A DNA stretch of 64,000 bases, from contig NC_088778.1 in NCBI RefSeq assembly GCF_954871325.1, positions 33,864,730-33,928,729 of the forward strand, read 5' to 3'. The notes under the pieces were generated by a model that saw nothing but the letters and a program-made list of their open reading frames with translations, was not told where the DNA came from and searched no databases. This document shows, in pieces, positions 1-9,948 of the stretch. Numbering within the stretch: the stretch's first letter is position 1; the number at the start of each line of letters is the position of its first letter. The DNA comes from Gordionus sp. m RMFG-2023. Lineage: Eukaryota; Nematomorpha; Gordioida; Chordodea; Parachordodidae. Made by a program: the position numbers and the translations under genes.

Positions 1-615
1 AAAAAACCCTAGCAAGCCTCCATATGATTCTTGCCAAGAATCAGGGTTTAAATAGAAGATAAAAGCAAATCTTCTGCCATCTGATTGATCATCATGACAT
101 AATAATACATCTGATTTTGAATATATAATAATCTTAATTAGTTGTGATAGGTACAAAATAGGCCTCTTTTAAAAAAGAAAAAAATCAAATTTATTAAATT
201 TTACATTAATATTTTAAAAATTTTAAGTAAAATTTCTACCACTGTAATCATATTTTGCGGCAAACAAATCAATGTTATCATTTAAAGGTATGTCTGTAAT
301 ATTCTGTATAACATCTTTGAATTCTTTGTAAATTATATTCCTTGTATTATGATATATAACAGTTTCATTTATAATAATATTACTTCAATTTTTCAACATT
401 TGGTAAAGTAATACTTTTTAAATCTTTAGACTATGATGATATTTTTTAAAAACTGTCATATATAAATTATTTACTTGATTAAATCTATATAAATCATTAT
501 CCTTATGTTTATAATTGATTTGTTGCAACTCCTCTTGCAAACTCTTTAAATAAGATTGATTGGTTATAAATCTCTTGAAAATAAAATGTGGAAACGGTTT
601 AGGGGAGAAATCCAA
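1..615 (-). CDS. OGFOD1: OGFOD1-like prolyl 3-hydroxylase, 5' part (truncated by window edge)
   Basis: Family role: an Fe(II)/2-oxoglutarate oxygenase that hydroxylates a proline of ribosomal protein uS12. Three exonic pieces are visible. Bases 615 to about 478 encode a segment with KPFPHFIF and DLYRFNQ, matching the family N-terminus. Bases 382-240 encode a segment ending AAKYDYS. Bases 110-1 continue DVLLCHDDQSDGRRFAFIFY. The H-x-D of LLCHDD (codons at 96-88) is in the place of the iron-binding HxD, and YGG follows near base 10. The junction 240/110 is phase-consistent (GT donor 239-238, AG acceptor 112-111). The junction between the first two pieces does not resolve: no phase-2 donor is visible after FNQ, so an exon or an indel is missing there. 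The extreme N-terminus would lie above 615 and was not found. The family assignment is firm; intactness cannot be judged. Confidence 0.8.
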
Positions 616-1544
616 TTCATTTTCTTAATTAAATATATAAAATATAACATAAAGATTGGCAAAAATATTTTCGGCAAATAATTAAAAAATGTATAATTTT
701 ATTCATTTAAATTCAAAATACCAATTACTGCTATTGATTTAGAAGAAAAGGCATTTTTGGCAGAGTCTATAAATATGGAATCTAGATATAATGGGTTTAA
801 AAAGGAGTTAATTTCCATAATGATTCATCAATATGTAATAAATGTAAAAACGTCCGACATGCTCCTATAATGTTAAATGTGATAATGTCAATTGCAGATG
901 TCAAGTCAAATAGACATAACGTAACATGTAAAATATTATGATAAATTCAAAACTAATAAAAAGATATTTAATGCCTCATTTTTGAATCTTCTTATTTTTA
1001 TATTGTGATTAAACATAAACATTTTTTTTTAAATGACTAATTGAAAGATAAGTTCTATTATTTCAATTTCATTTAATTTTTATTTCTATGAATATTGTTT
1101 TTCGAATATTGCAACAAAGATATGAAAAACCTAATAAAATCTATTCAATATATATATGTTGACTGTTAGCTTAGTTATGTCAAGTTCAATGTTTCTTCGT
1201 TTTGCGAATATCAAATTTATCGGCAGGGCCGGACTGGCGCCATAAGACCAAGTATGGAACTTTGAACCTTAGGTGCCTTAGGGTCGATATGGACTATCGA
1301 AAATACCCTAGCGTATATGCCCAGATAAAAGATTGGGCAATTAGTTATAAAAATTAGAATGTCCATCGAAGATACTCAAGTGTAGTTCTTCCTATCTTTA
1401 TAATATTTTTGTTTCCATAATGCGTTTTGAGTCCTTTCTTTCGGAGATAGTTCTAAAACATTGTCCTGAGCTGTCTTTCAAGCATAATATTTGGGGGATA
1501 TACCGTTAGTTTCATTGGAGTATTTCGGTGAGTAATTAAAATAT
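616..1544. other. AT-rich stretch, no supported gene
   Basis: A plus-strand open stretch at about 700-870 reads like protein (it includes IDLEEKAFLAES) but has no start codon or recognised family. From 1224 there is a hAT-like terminus (CAGGGCCGGACTGGC) for which I found no partner end. Confidence 0.4.
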
Positions 1545-3800
1545 TACTTAAATTTAACTGGTCGGACTACCGTATCCCATTCAAGAAGAGAAACGTGCCT
1601 TCTATCGTTCATATATATAACTCAGCTAAATCGATTTGGGGATATAGGGACCGATCTAAAATGTTTTATGCTGTTTTAAAAAGAAATGTTTTGAATTTGG
1701 ATCCAGTAAACTGAGTACAGTTATCTGAAACAATATAGCGAGGTAAGCAAATGTAACGCAAATATAGCGAAATAATAATCAGATCATCTATTACTCGTCG
1801 AATTGATATGTGTTATGCAATTTTAATCCATATGGCGAAGGCTTCTACGCATATTAACCAATACTTTCTAGTTATTTGGTTTGTCAAATCTATATGTTTT
1901 AGTTCCCAAGATCGGTGAGCAATGTTTCAATTATATAACGGCACTTTTCTGGCTCCCGATCTTTCTTCTTGACAACTCCTGAGTTATTACGAAATCTTCA
2001 ACATCAGGATTTGCCCAAAAACATAGTGAATACATAATTATTTTTCCCACTATACCAGGATGTCCTTGATGAATAGCATTCAAAACCTCCTCCTTTAGAT
2101 TATCAGGGATAATAATCATATCAATATAAAATAATAATCCTTCTTCGAACGAAATATTATCTTTAATTAATTTTTTCACAATCTACGAATAATTATTTAT
2201 ATACCCATGATTTTTAATTAATCTAATAATCTTTTTTCAGATTTATATCATTGCTTTACTACGACAATACTGCAAGTAAAAGATTCATATTCTATAAAAT
2301 TAATTTTTAATTCTCTGATTACAACTTCGATTTTTTTTGTAACCTCATTGATTTCTTCTCTCTCCACCCCCAAAAGGGACAGAGCATTGACACATCTGTC
2401 TTGATTATAAGGTAATTTTTTCACCCGCCAAAAGTGCCGTCGATGTGTAGGCAATTGGTCTCTCCTGGCCAGTAAGAAATCGGTATGCGATAACGCTCCA
2501 AGACCATCTTAGCGCCAGAAATCACGACAGGAGTATCGGCTGAATAAGGGATTATTGTATCTTCTTTTGATAATATATTTTGAACTATATTAAATATTAT
2601 ATTTAAATGAGCTGATGAAAACCAGCTAATATTTTTATTCCTTAGTCGGTGTAAAGGCGCATAAATAGAATATAAATTTTGTATATACGACTCATGATGA
2701 TTTACCATCCCAAGAAATGAACGTAATACAATTCTTTCACATTTTACTGTGTTCTATAATTTTTATGGCAATAATCTTATCTTCTATAGGGTAAATTCAT
2801 AATTCGTCAATATGAGTGAAATAAGTAATTGACCTTCAAATTGATATTTTATCGGTCGTCGTTATCAGTCCAGTCTTATCAAATCTTCTTAATGCTACTT
2901 AGATTAACTTCAACAAAATTATTATCGCCAGCATTTATTACGTCGTATAAGAATACACTGATTATAGGAATTCCCTTTTATAGTTTTTGCATAAAGTGTT
3001 GATTGAAATATTATCGGAGCACTAGTCAACCCAATAACCGGCATGAGTTGAAATTACTAAAAGGTCCCACTACATTCCAAACATATTCCGAGTTGTATCA
3101 TCAAAAGTATTTTACCATCCGCCATCCTATGTCAGGTTGACTAAACCTAAAGGTACATCGTTATCTATTACTAAATATTTGTTGATTGTTATCGATAATG
3201 ACTTTGTCTAAAGGTCTATCTAACCCAGCTTTATTATTTAAACACAGCAATAATGGAACTCTTATTAAAGAAATCAGCAACGCGTTCGGTTGTATATAGA
3301 TAACTGCTTGCTGGAGTTTTATTTCTCATAATTTTTTTTAAAATAAGGAAATTTAGATGCAATATTATTTAAAGTAGAAATATTATATTTATATTTATGT
3401 TATTTATCCGATCTTCTGCCGGAAGCTTTATATCAGAATCTTAAAAAAAAGGCATTCCAAAAATAAGGGAATTCTCTACTTTAACTACCCAAATTAATAA
3501 AAATTTAGAAATGTTTTTTTCTTCGTCCTTCACTAAATTTCCCCAACATTTCTTTTGATATTATTATACCCCACTTGTAAATGCGTAGGCGATATTGATA
3601 ATTTGCCAATGCTTCTCCAGATAACTTCATCTATTACATTGCACGCAGCAACGGTATTAAATTCCATTGTAAACCGCTAACCATTTATATAGGAAATGAC
3701 AAAGGTGTTAGTGGTAAATTATCTGTATGGCATGAGTTCTAAAATATTTTGCTATGTGGTTTTCCTTGCCGCATCGAGAGCATATGACATTTTTTTGTAT
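1545..3800 (-). pseudogene. Decayed Ty3/gypsy retrotransposon pol (minus strand)
   Basis: Read on the minus strand, retroelement domains appear in gag-pol order but in shifting frames with stops. A zinc-knuckle remnant (CSRCGKENHIAKYF) lies near 3800-3750. A protease remnant (VAACNVI in place of DTGAACNVI) lies near 3680-3610. RT (MPVIGLTSAPIIFQ) is at 3045-2960. RT thumb/RNase H start (APLHRLRNKNISW) is at 2708-2450. The integrase zinc-binding segment (HQGHPGIVGK) is near 2110-2040. Integrase core pieces are WELKHIDL with YWLICVEAFAIWI near 1920-1820 and RYIVSDNCTQF near 1750-1690. A C-terminal HVSLLEWDTVVRP follows at 1620-1550. No LTRs were found. It is too mutated to be active and is from a different gypsy lineage than the intact element downstream. 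Confidence 0.8.
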
Positions 3801-4238
3801 GAAATTTTAAAACTTTATAATTATTATGATTGAATTTGTTGGTATCATAACTCTTATTATTATTAAATTTATTATCGTTATTATAATAATCATTCTTAAA
3901 ATACGTGTTTTTGGAAAACTCGTAGGCTTATATTTAATGATTTTTTTAAATTCTACCTGTGTTTACTTTTCCAAGGGACAGAAACGCACGATATCTTCAA
4001 AAGTGATATTGCCTTTAGTTAACTTTGACCGAAGCACTTTATCCAACTCAACAGCCCTACTTTTAAGATAAAAATATCTCTTACAAGTTCATCAACAAGC
4101 GATTTAAATTACCTAATGAGAAAAACTTTTTAATTTGATCGTAATATCTATAATAGTTTATCCGTCTCTTTTTAAGGTATGAAAATTATTTTGATATAGA
4201 AAAATACTAGAGATATTCAAAATATTTTCTCCAAACTA

Positions 4239-6360
4239 TTAACCCATTAATGATCAAGATTTTTCTAGTGGATAAAAATTCTTAATTTCAAATTATATTG
4301 ATTAATGGTCAAATATGATATTCTAAAAAATAGCCGAAAAAAATAATCCTAAATAGAAAATCTAGCCTGGTGCATATCTGTACCGTTAACCATTAAGAGG
4401 TTAAAAAAGATAAAAATTGATAAAAAAACAATAAAAATCTTTATTCTTTTTTTGTAATTTATAATAAAAACGAGAAAATGTTTTTTATATATTATGAAAA
4501 TCCTTGAACATTTAGTATGAAGTGTGATTTGACATGTTTGGCACATATGCGTATGGCAATATCTGCATCTACGTCTTTTTTCATCTTTAATATTGGATAA
4601 ATAATTTCCAGATGAATCAGTAGGGTTTTCGCTCTGTAATATAAACTGGCTTGCGTGCTCTGTACTTAAATTTTTTCAGTTTTTATTGGGGTTCAAAGGA
4701 AGAAGTAAATTCTCACCTAAATGCAAGCAATCTCTTCTTCTCATCCCGATTCATGAATTTCCAAATTTTCCACGATTTACCAAAGCTACATCGATGAAAT
4801 TAGTGAATATTGGCCACCGCCCTTTTTTCCCTCTTTTTATTCCATAGTAGATGGGATTATCACAAAGATCAACTCCACCCATGTGTTTGTTATAAGCAGT
4901 GATCATATTTGGTTGATGAATTTTTATTTTAGAATATTTCCTTGGAATACCTCGTCACCACCGTATTATAATTCCAACGAACTATAAATATTTCGTTTAA
5001 TTTTTCGAACATATAATCATAATATCCTCTTTCTTTTTTTGTTAAAGCATTTATAGATTAAACTGGGCAATGCTCCATTCTATTATCCATCACAGTTCCA
5101 GTTGTAAAATATCCCATTTGTTTTAAGTACGACAAAAGTTTAATTGAGGTATAGAAATTATTAAAATATATCTTATGATTTATAGAATTCTAATAAATCT
5201 CTTAATATCTGGAATTGTTATACATTATTAGGCCTATTCGTTTGTTTTGCATAAATATTACTTTGATCTACAATTAGGGAATATAAGTCTTCGCCGAAAA
5301 TTAAAAAATATATCTGATGGATTTTTACGATGCAAATTGTCTTAAAGTTTTATTATATCTTCATTTTCCCCATTGTAAGGGATTGTAGAATATAACGTGT
5401 CTGTTTTCTCCATTTTAAATGGCGAGAAATCACAGAATAGCCATGTAGCAGGGTTCTGGAATGTTGAATTATGAATCTCCAATTCACCAACAGTATTTGA
5501 AGGTAAAATTCTGTCATTTGTTAAGTCATTTTAGAAACAATTCATTTAAAAATTTTAATTAAAAATTAAATATTTATTTCATAGAATCTTGATTTTTTAA
5601 TTAGTCATCTATTATTTTGATATTTTTGATTGAATTGACAAAACAGGTGCATAAGAAAAAAAATATTCAGCTAGGAAGAGGGTACAAATAATTTAAAATC
5701 TTTATAAATAATTTTAATTTTCGAATATTTATGAACCGATTATTTGCGAATAATTTCATATAATTAGGTCGAGATGAAAAATTATAAAAGAATCATATTA
5801 TTCAAGGGGGCTCAAAAATATTTTCAAACAACCTTTTTTTAGTAAAAAATTTTAGGGGGCTCGAGCATCCTTCCTTCCTCCCCCTCTTTATTAATGGTAA
5901 AAGTTTTAAGTATAATATAAAAAATTGTAATTCATTATGTTAAATTTGATTTGTTTGAATTTTTTAAAATAATTTATACTGCTAGATGGTTAATGGTGCA
6001 TATATGCACCAGTCACCTTTGAATGGTTACCAATTAAAATTTTAATAATTTAAATTTCAAAAATGATTGATAAATATTGATATAACTATAAAAAATAATA
6101 TATACACTAGTTTTCATCGAAATAATTTTATAATATGCTCGTGAGATCACTTAGAAGAATTTGCATATTAGACTTCATAAATTCGCCATGTTTAAGGGCT
6201 TCTTTCTTAGGGACATAAAAAAATTTTTTTTAATATATTTATTTTCCAGTTTTGAGGTACAATGTCTAAACTTTATAAAAAAAATAAAAATTACTATTTT
6301 TAAAAATGATATATAGGAGGTGGTGTATACATGCACCGTCAACCGGTAATGGGTGCAAAG
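4239..6360 (-). pseudogene. Decayed piggyBac-type transposon with transposase remnant
   Basis: A TTAA followed by CCC at 4239-4245 looks like a piggyBac terminus. On the minus strand there are piggyBac transposase pieces: IYFNNFYTSIKLLSYLKQMG then GYFTTGTVMDNR near 5180-5050, GGVDLCDNPIYYGIKRG near 4890-4840, WPIFTNFIDVALVN near 4820-4780, and a C-terminal Cys-rich piece (CQTCQITLHTKC) near 4545-4510. Frames shift and stops intervene. Subterminal GGTGCATATATGCACC-like motifs at 4374-4402 and 5985-6010, and a related motif near 6318-6340, suggest the element reaches about 6360; that end is uncertain. Confidence 0.65.
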
Positions 6361-7518
6361 TTTTTAATTTATTAAATTCTATTATTTGAAATATGCTAGA
6401 TTTTATATGTATAAATAATAAGTCGGTGCAATATGAGGTATTTTATCTAGATTTTATTGTGCATCATGCAATAATTTTATATGCGCTATTAATATTATTT
6501 TATTTTATATTATGTATTATATATTTTATTATATGCGCAATTGCAATGAGTATTCTTCTATATGTTCAATTAGTATGAATTTATATTAACAATTCTTAAA
6601 ATAAAGTACAAGATTATCATTTTATAGGAGTTTTTTTTCAACAAAAATGTGATAACTGTTATATTATGCTTAACCCGTTTTAGACCTTGTTGCCTAAAAA
6701 AAATAAAAAATATTAAAAACTTGAAAATGGAGTCTTTTAAAAGAGGCAAGTGTGTTTATGTCGACCATGACTTTAGATTCAATTGAGGTCATGCCTTCCC
6801 TTAATATTTAGAGGTTGTATTTCATTCAAATGATGAGGCTAAGCTAGTTCGCATCTTAATCTATACTATATCCAAAAGTAACTCTTAGTTGTTAATTAAT
6901 TAAGAAATTTTCCCAGGTTTTTGTTATACAAGGTTTTCAACCATTCGTGGCCCTGGGTGTCTTTGTTTTAAAATAGTTGAATATCATCAAGAGATAAAGA
7001 GGAAGATAAATTTTAAAAAATATATCTGATATCAGGGCTGAAAAATTATTATATGAAATATTTATATGAATGTTCGTAATAATTATATTAAGTTTTCTTT
7101 ATTAGACGAACCAAATGGTTGATAGGAGCTTCTGCATAATAATTTTATAACGAGATTTCAACATGTCAATTGTAACTGTTTAAACATTCGTTTGTCTTTA
7201 AATTTTATTTCTATATATCCACAGATATTTTGGTATTTTTTAAGCGTTATAATGTTTCTTTTATTCTCATCTAAGCATCTAATGACTTAAACTATTTATT
7301 TTCTTTTATTTTTTTAAATGTTAAGTGATTTATATATTACTTACTGAATTATCTATTAACTTAAATAAAACTTTTATTTTTTTGGTATATGTTTTTATTG
7401 ATTGAATTAAGTAAAATTTAAAAAAAGATACGCTATTTTCTTGATCATAATATTAAAATTCGCAAGTGCTAAATTATTCATTACGTGTATAAAATAAGTT
7501 TATAAAATATAATAAATG
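6361..7518. other. AT-rich intergenic DNA, nothing recognised
   Basis: Only short AT-rich open frames occur here, including a 61-codon one at 6393-6578 with the composition of background sequence. No splice-supported exons, RNA genes or element termini could be defined. Confidence 0.4.
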
Positions 7519-8005
7519 ATGCTTTCCAGCGTCTACATGTCAGAATTTTCATTAGATGCAAACCCTCTTCAAAAACCTATGACTACCCCTCTAAAAAATT
7601 TCGCTACCTTCGGCGATGTTTCCCTAATATTAATTTCACCGTTTTAGTTATAATGATACTCTTTTCAGAAAATTTAAAAAGAATAACTTGTATTTTATCT
7701 CTACTACCAATTATCAACATTTTGTGAATATAAAGGAGTTATTTTTTATATAATAAATTCAATTAATACCCCCATCATTTACAATGAATTTATTATTATA
7801 GCACTATGAACTTGCTGAAAATGTCTAAACCTTTTAAATTATATTTAAAAGAATAGTAGAAACATAGGCGTAGCCAGGGGGGGAGGCAAGGGGAAAATCC
7901 CCCCCTTCAGGAATTTATCACTTTTTGTGAATATCATTTTAAGCTAATAAAAAATATCTCCCTTAGTCCCTCCACCACTCCCTGACCACCAAAATGTATG
8001 CATAT

Positions 8006-8364
8006 TGTCATAAATGAGTGACATATTTGATGATATTTATTGCGTGAACATTAATAAATAAAATTGTGCAGGTTCATTATTAGACCGTATTTTAATATTT
8101 TGTTTTATTTTATTTTTAGATATCGAAATTAAGTTTTGTTAAATCATAATGAGATTGTATTTTATGCGCTTCCCTATAAAAGGGAAGCGAAATATTATAA
8201 AATGATTATTAACTATTTTATTTTTGTTTTTAATATATTTTTTTTTTTGGTTGTAATAGTAAATTTTGAAATAAAATTATTCATTTTTTTGTGTGGGAAA
8301 TTCAATAAAATTATTATACTCGGAGTTTTGCTTTCTATTCGGACTTATACGGCACAACGTGATA
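8006..8364 (+). repeat. 5' LTR of the gypsy element
   Basis: 359 bp, starting TGTCATAAATG and ending CAACGTGATA; the ends are TG...TA rather than the usual TG...CA. A TATAAAA box at 8175-8181 sits in a 7-bp inverted repeat (GCTTCCC / GGGAAGC), and AATAAA signals lie downstream of it. It differs from the 3' LTR at one position seen by eye. Confidence 0.95.
8169..8189 (+). promoter_or_regulatory. LTR core promoter: TATA box inside a short inverted repeat
   Basis: The arrangement GCTTCCC-TATAAAA-GGGAAGC places the TATA box in a hairpin loop. The same block occurs in the 3' LTR (about 15073-15093) and in shortened form in the diverged LTR near 36062. Confidence 0.65.
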
Positions 8365-8366
8365 GT

Positions 8367-8380
8367 TGGTGCCGTGACCA
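8367..8380 (+). promoter_or_regulatory. Primer binding site for minus-strand DNA synthesis
   Basis: TGGTGCCGTGACCA starts two bases after the 5' LTR. A PBS normally begins with TGG, complementary to the tRNA 3' CCA. Which tRNA primes cannot be decided from sequence alone. Confidence 0.75.
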
Positions 8381-8473
8381 AAAAATTAAAGTAAAAACAA
8401 TTATTTTTATAAATTATTTTTGGGAAAACATTTTTGTGGAGCGTTGTGGTGGATAAGATCGCCAATTTGAAGA

Positions 8474-8680
8474 ACCGTCAAGAGCAAGTACCGTCAAGAG
8501 CAAGTACCGTCAAGAGCAAGTACCGTCAAGAGCAAGTACCGTCAAGAGCAAGTACCGTCAAGAGCAAGTACCGTCAAGAGCAAGTACCGTCAAGAACAAG
8601 AACCGTCAAGGACAAGTACCGTGTGTAATAAGGGACCGTTTGGGTTGAAAGACCGTCAAGAACAAGTACCGTCAAAAGAG
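8474..8680 (+). repeat. 16-bp tandem repeat array in the retrotransposon leader
   Basis: The unit ACCGTCAAGAGCAAGT recurs head-to-tail about nine to ten times from 8474 to about 8625, almost perfectly. Two more copies follow at about 8652-8680 after a 27-bp interruption. It lies between the PBS and ORF1, where packaging or translation signals usually sit. Confidence 0.9.
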
Positions 8681-8712
8681 GTGACTGTGGAGTGAAAATT
8701 TTCAAAAGACGT

Positions 8713-9010
8713 AAAGTACACGGAAGTGCTGCCCAAATTTTTGCCGATATAAATCTATTAGACGAAAATCAAAAATTTACTAAAAAAGTAGAGTACACGG
8801 AAGTGCTGCCCAAATTTTTGGTTATATAAATCTATTAGACGAAAATCGAAAATTTACTGAAAAAGTAGAGTACACGGAAGTGCTGCCCAAATTTTTGTCT
8901 ATATAAATCTATTAGAAGAAATTCCAAAAAAGTTTATTAGAAAGCAAGTTACACGAAAGTGCTGCCGATTTTTTTTTCAAAAGACGTCAATACACGTAAG
9001 AGATTAAAGA
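8713..9010 (+). repeat. ~77-bp tandem repeats in the retrotransposon leader
   Basis: A unit containing TACACGGAAGTGCTGCCCAA, then TATAAATCTATTAGACGAAA, recurs with about 77-bp spacing (CACGG at 8719, 8796 and 8873; a diverged CACGA at 8952). Short inverted pieces such as ACACGGAAGTGC may form stems in the RNA. Confidence 0.85.
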
Positions 9011-9222
9011 TTAGCGGAAGGTATTGATTTTTTTTTGAAATTGATAAATGTATATGTGTATTATTGGAGTTTTTACCTTATTGATTTTATCTTATTGTCT
9101 GACATTACAAGTAGTTAAGATATTTTTGGTGAAATTAATTATTAATTTTTTGTGAATATTTTATAAAATTTAGTGTTGTTAGAGAAATAAATTAGGAAAA
9201 ATTTAAATACTTAAATATTTTA

Positions 9223-9921
9223 ATGAAGGGTTTTAAAATTACAAAATATGTGGAGTTGCAATATAATGTATTGGGAGCGGTGGTAGTGTTGATGATATGG
9301 TTGTGTAGTTTATATTTTGGAAGGAGAATGCGAAGAGAAAGGAGTATTAGGATTCGTGGGCAATCGTTGTTGGTAGAGGGGCATAATGGAGAGGATGATA
9401 GGTTGGGGAGAGTGACGTGGTTACCGGTTCAAGAAATAATGAAGGGTTGGGTCAATAATGAAGAAATTGACCGGTTAAAGAACGAGAGGATAGATGACAG
9501 ACATTTGGATGTATACCGTGGACGTCAAGATATGCCAAGGCCGTTCAACAGTGGGGGACAGAGAGGTCGGAATGGTAGATGTTATAAATGTGGGGAGATG
9601 GGTCATATTGCGGTGAATTGTAGAGATGTCAAATGTTTTGCGTGTGGGGAGATGGGACATATTTCGACATATTGTCCGGGCAGAGCAGAGAGAATACGTT
9701 GCACGGGTTGTGGAAGATTTGGACATGTGTTAAAGGATTGCCGAGTGGGAAAGGTGGAAACAAGGGCAGGTTTTCCACAGAGAGGAGAGTCGTCGGGGGT
9801 CGTGAATATGAGGAGTATGACGGAGATAGCTGGAAAAGAAGGAAAGGATATTGGAGAGGAGATGACGTGTTTCAAGTGCCGAGAAAGGGGACATTGGGCC
9901 AGAGATTGTAATAAAGATTGA
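9223..9921 (+). CDS. gag: ORF1: short Gag-like protein with four zinc knuckles
   Basis: 232 residues. Four CCHC knuckles are visible: CYKCGEMGHIAVNC, CFACGEMGHISTYC, CTGCGRFGHVLKDC and CFKCRERGHWARDC, so the protein can bind nucleic acid as nucleocapsid does. Residues about 12-32 are strongly hydrophobic (LGAVVVLMIWLCSLYF) and followed by an Arg-rich stretch, like a membrane anchor. No capsid-like region fits in the remaining ~80 residues, whereas typical gypsy Gags are longer. A spliced or upstream non-AUG start could add a capsid, but the leader upstream is repeat-filled and offers none. It ends with UGA at 9919-9921, and the same frame stays open into pol. Confidence 0.85.
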   Translation: MKGFKITKYVELQYNVLGAVVVLMIWLCSLYFGRRMRRERSIRIRGQSLLVEGHNGEDDRLGRVTWLPVQEIMKGWVNNEEIDRLKNERIDDRHLDVYRGRQDMPRPFNSGGQRGRNGRCYKCGEMGHIAVNCRDVKCFACGEMGHISTYCPGRAERIRCTGCGRFGHVLKDCRVGKVETRAGFPQRGESSGVVNMRSMTEIAGKEGKDIGEEMTCFKCRERGHWARDCNKD

Positions 9922-9924
9922 CTA
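9919..9924 (+). promoter_or_regulatory. Candidate stop-codon readthrough site (UGA CUA) between gag and pol
   Basis: ORF1 and pol are in the same frame. The only stop between them is UGA at 9919-9921, followed by CUA, the sequence context known to be leaky in eukaryotes. Nine sense codons then lead to the first pol AUG at 9949. This suggests Gag-Pol is made by readthrough instead of the frameshift common in gypsy elements. Re-initiation at the AUG is the alternative. Confidence 0.6.
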
Positions 9925-9948
9925 TATGATGGGAAGGAGAGTAAAATA

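Noticed and set aside
1224-1238. hAT-like end CAGGGCCGGACTGGC
   Set aside because: No matching inverted end or TSD found, so an element cannot be drawn.
3826-4071. Plus-strand open frame of 81 codons
   Set aside because: AT-rich, low-complexity start, overlaps the end of a decayed retroelement, no family resemblance.
8136-8456. Open frame in the 5' LTR (and its twin at 15040-15306)
   Set aside because: Hydrophobic AT-rich translation of the LTR itself; duplicated because the LTR is duplicated.
8434-8628. Open frame over the 16-bp repeats
   Set aside because: It exists only because the repeat contains no stop in that frame; it lies in the untranslated leader and starts from an arbitrary ATG.
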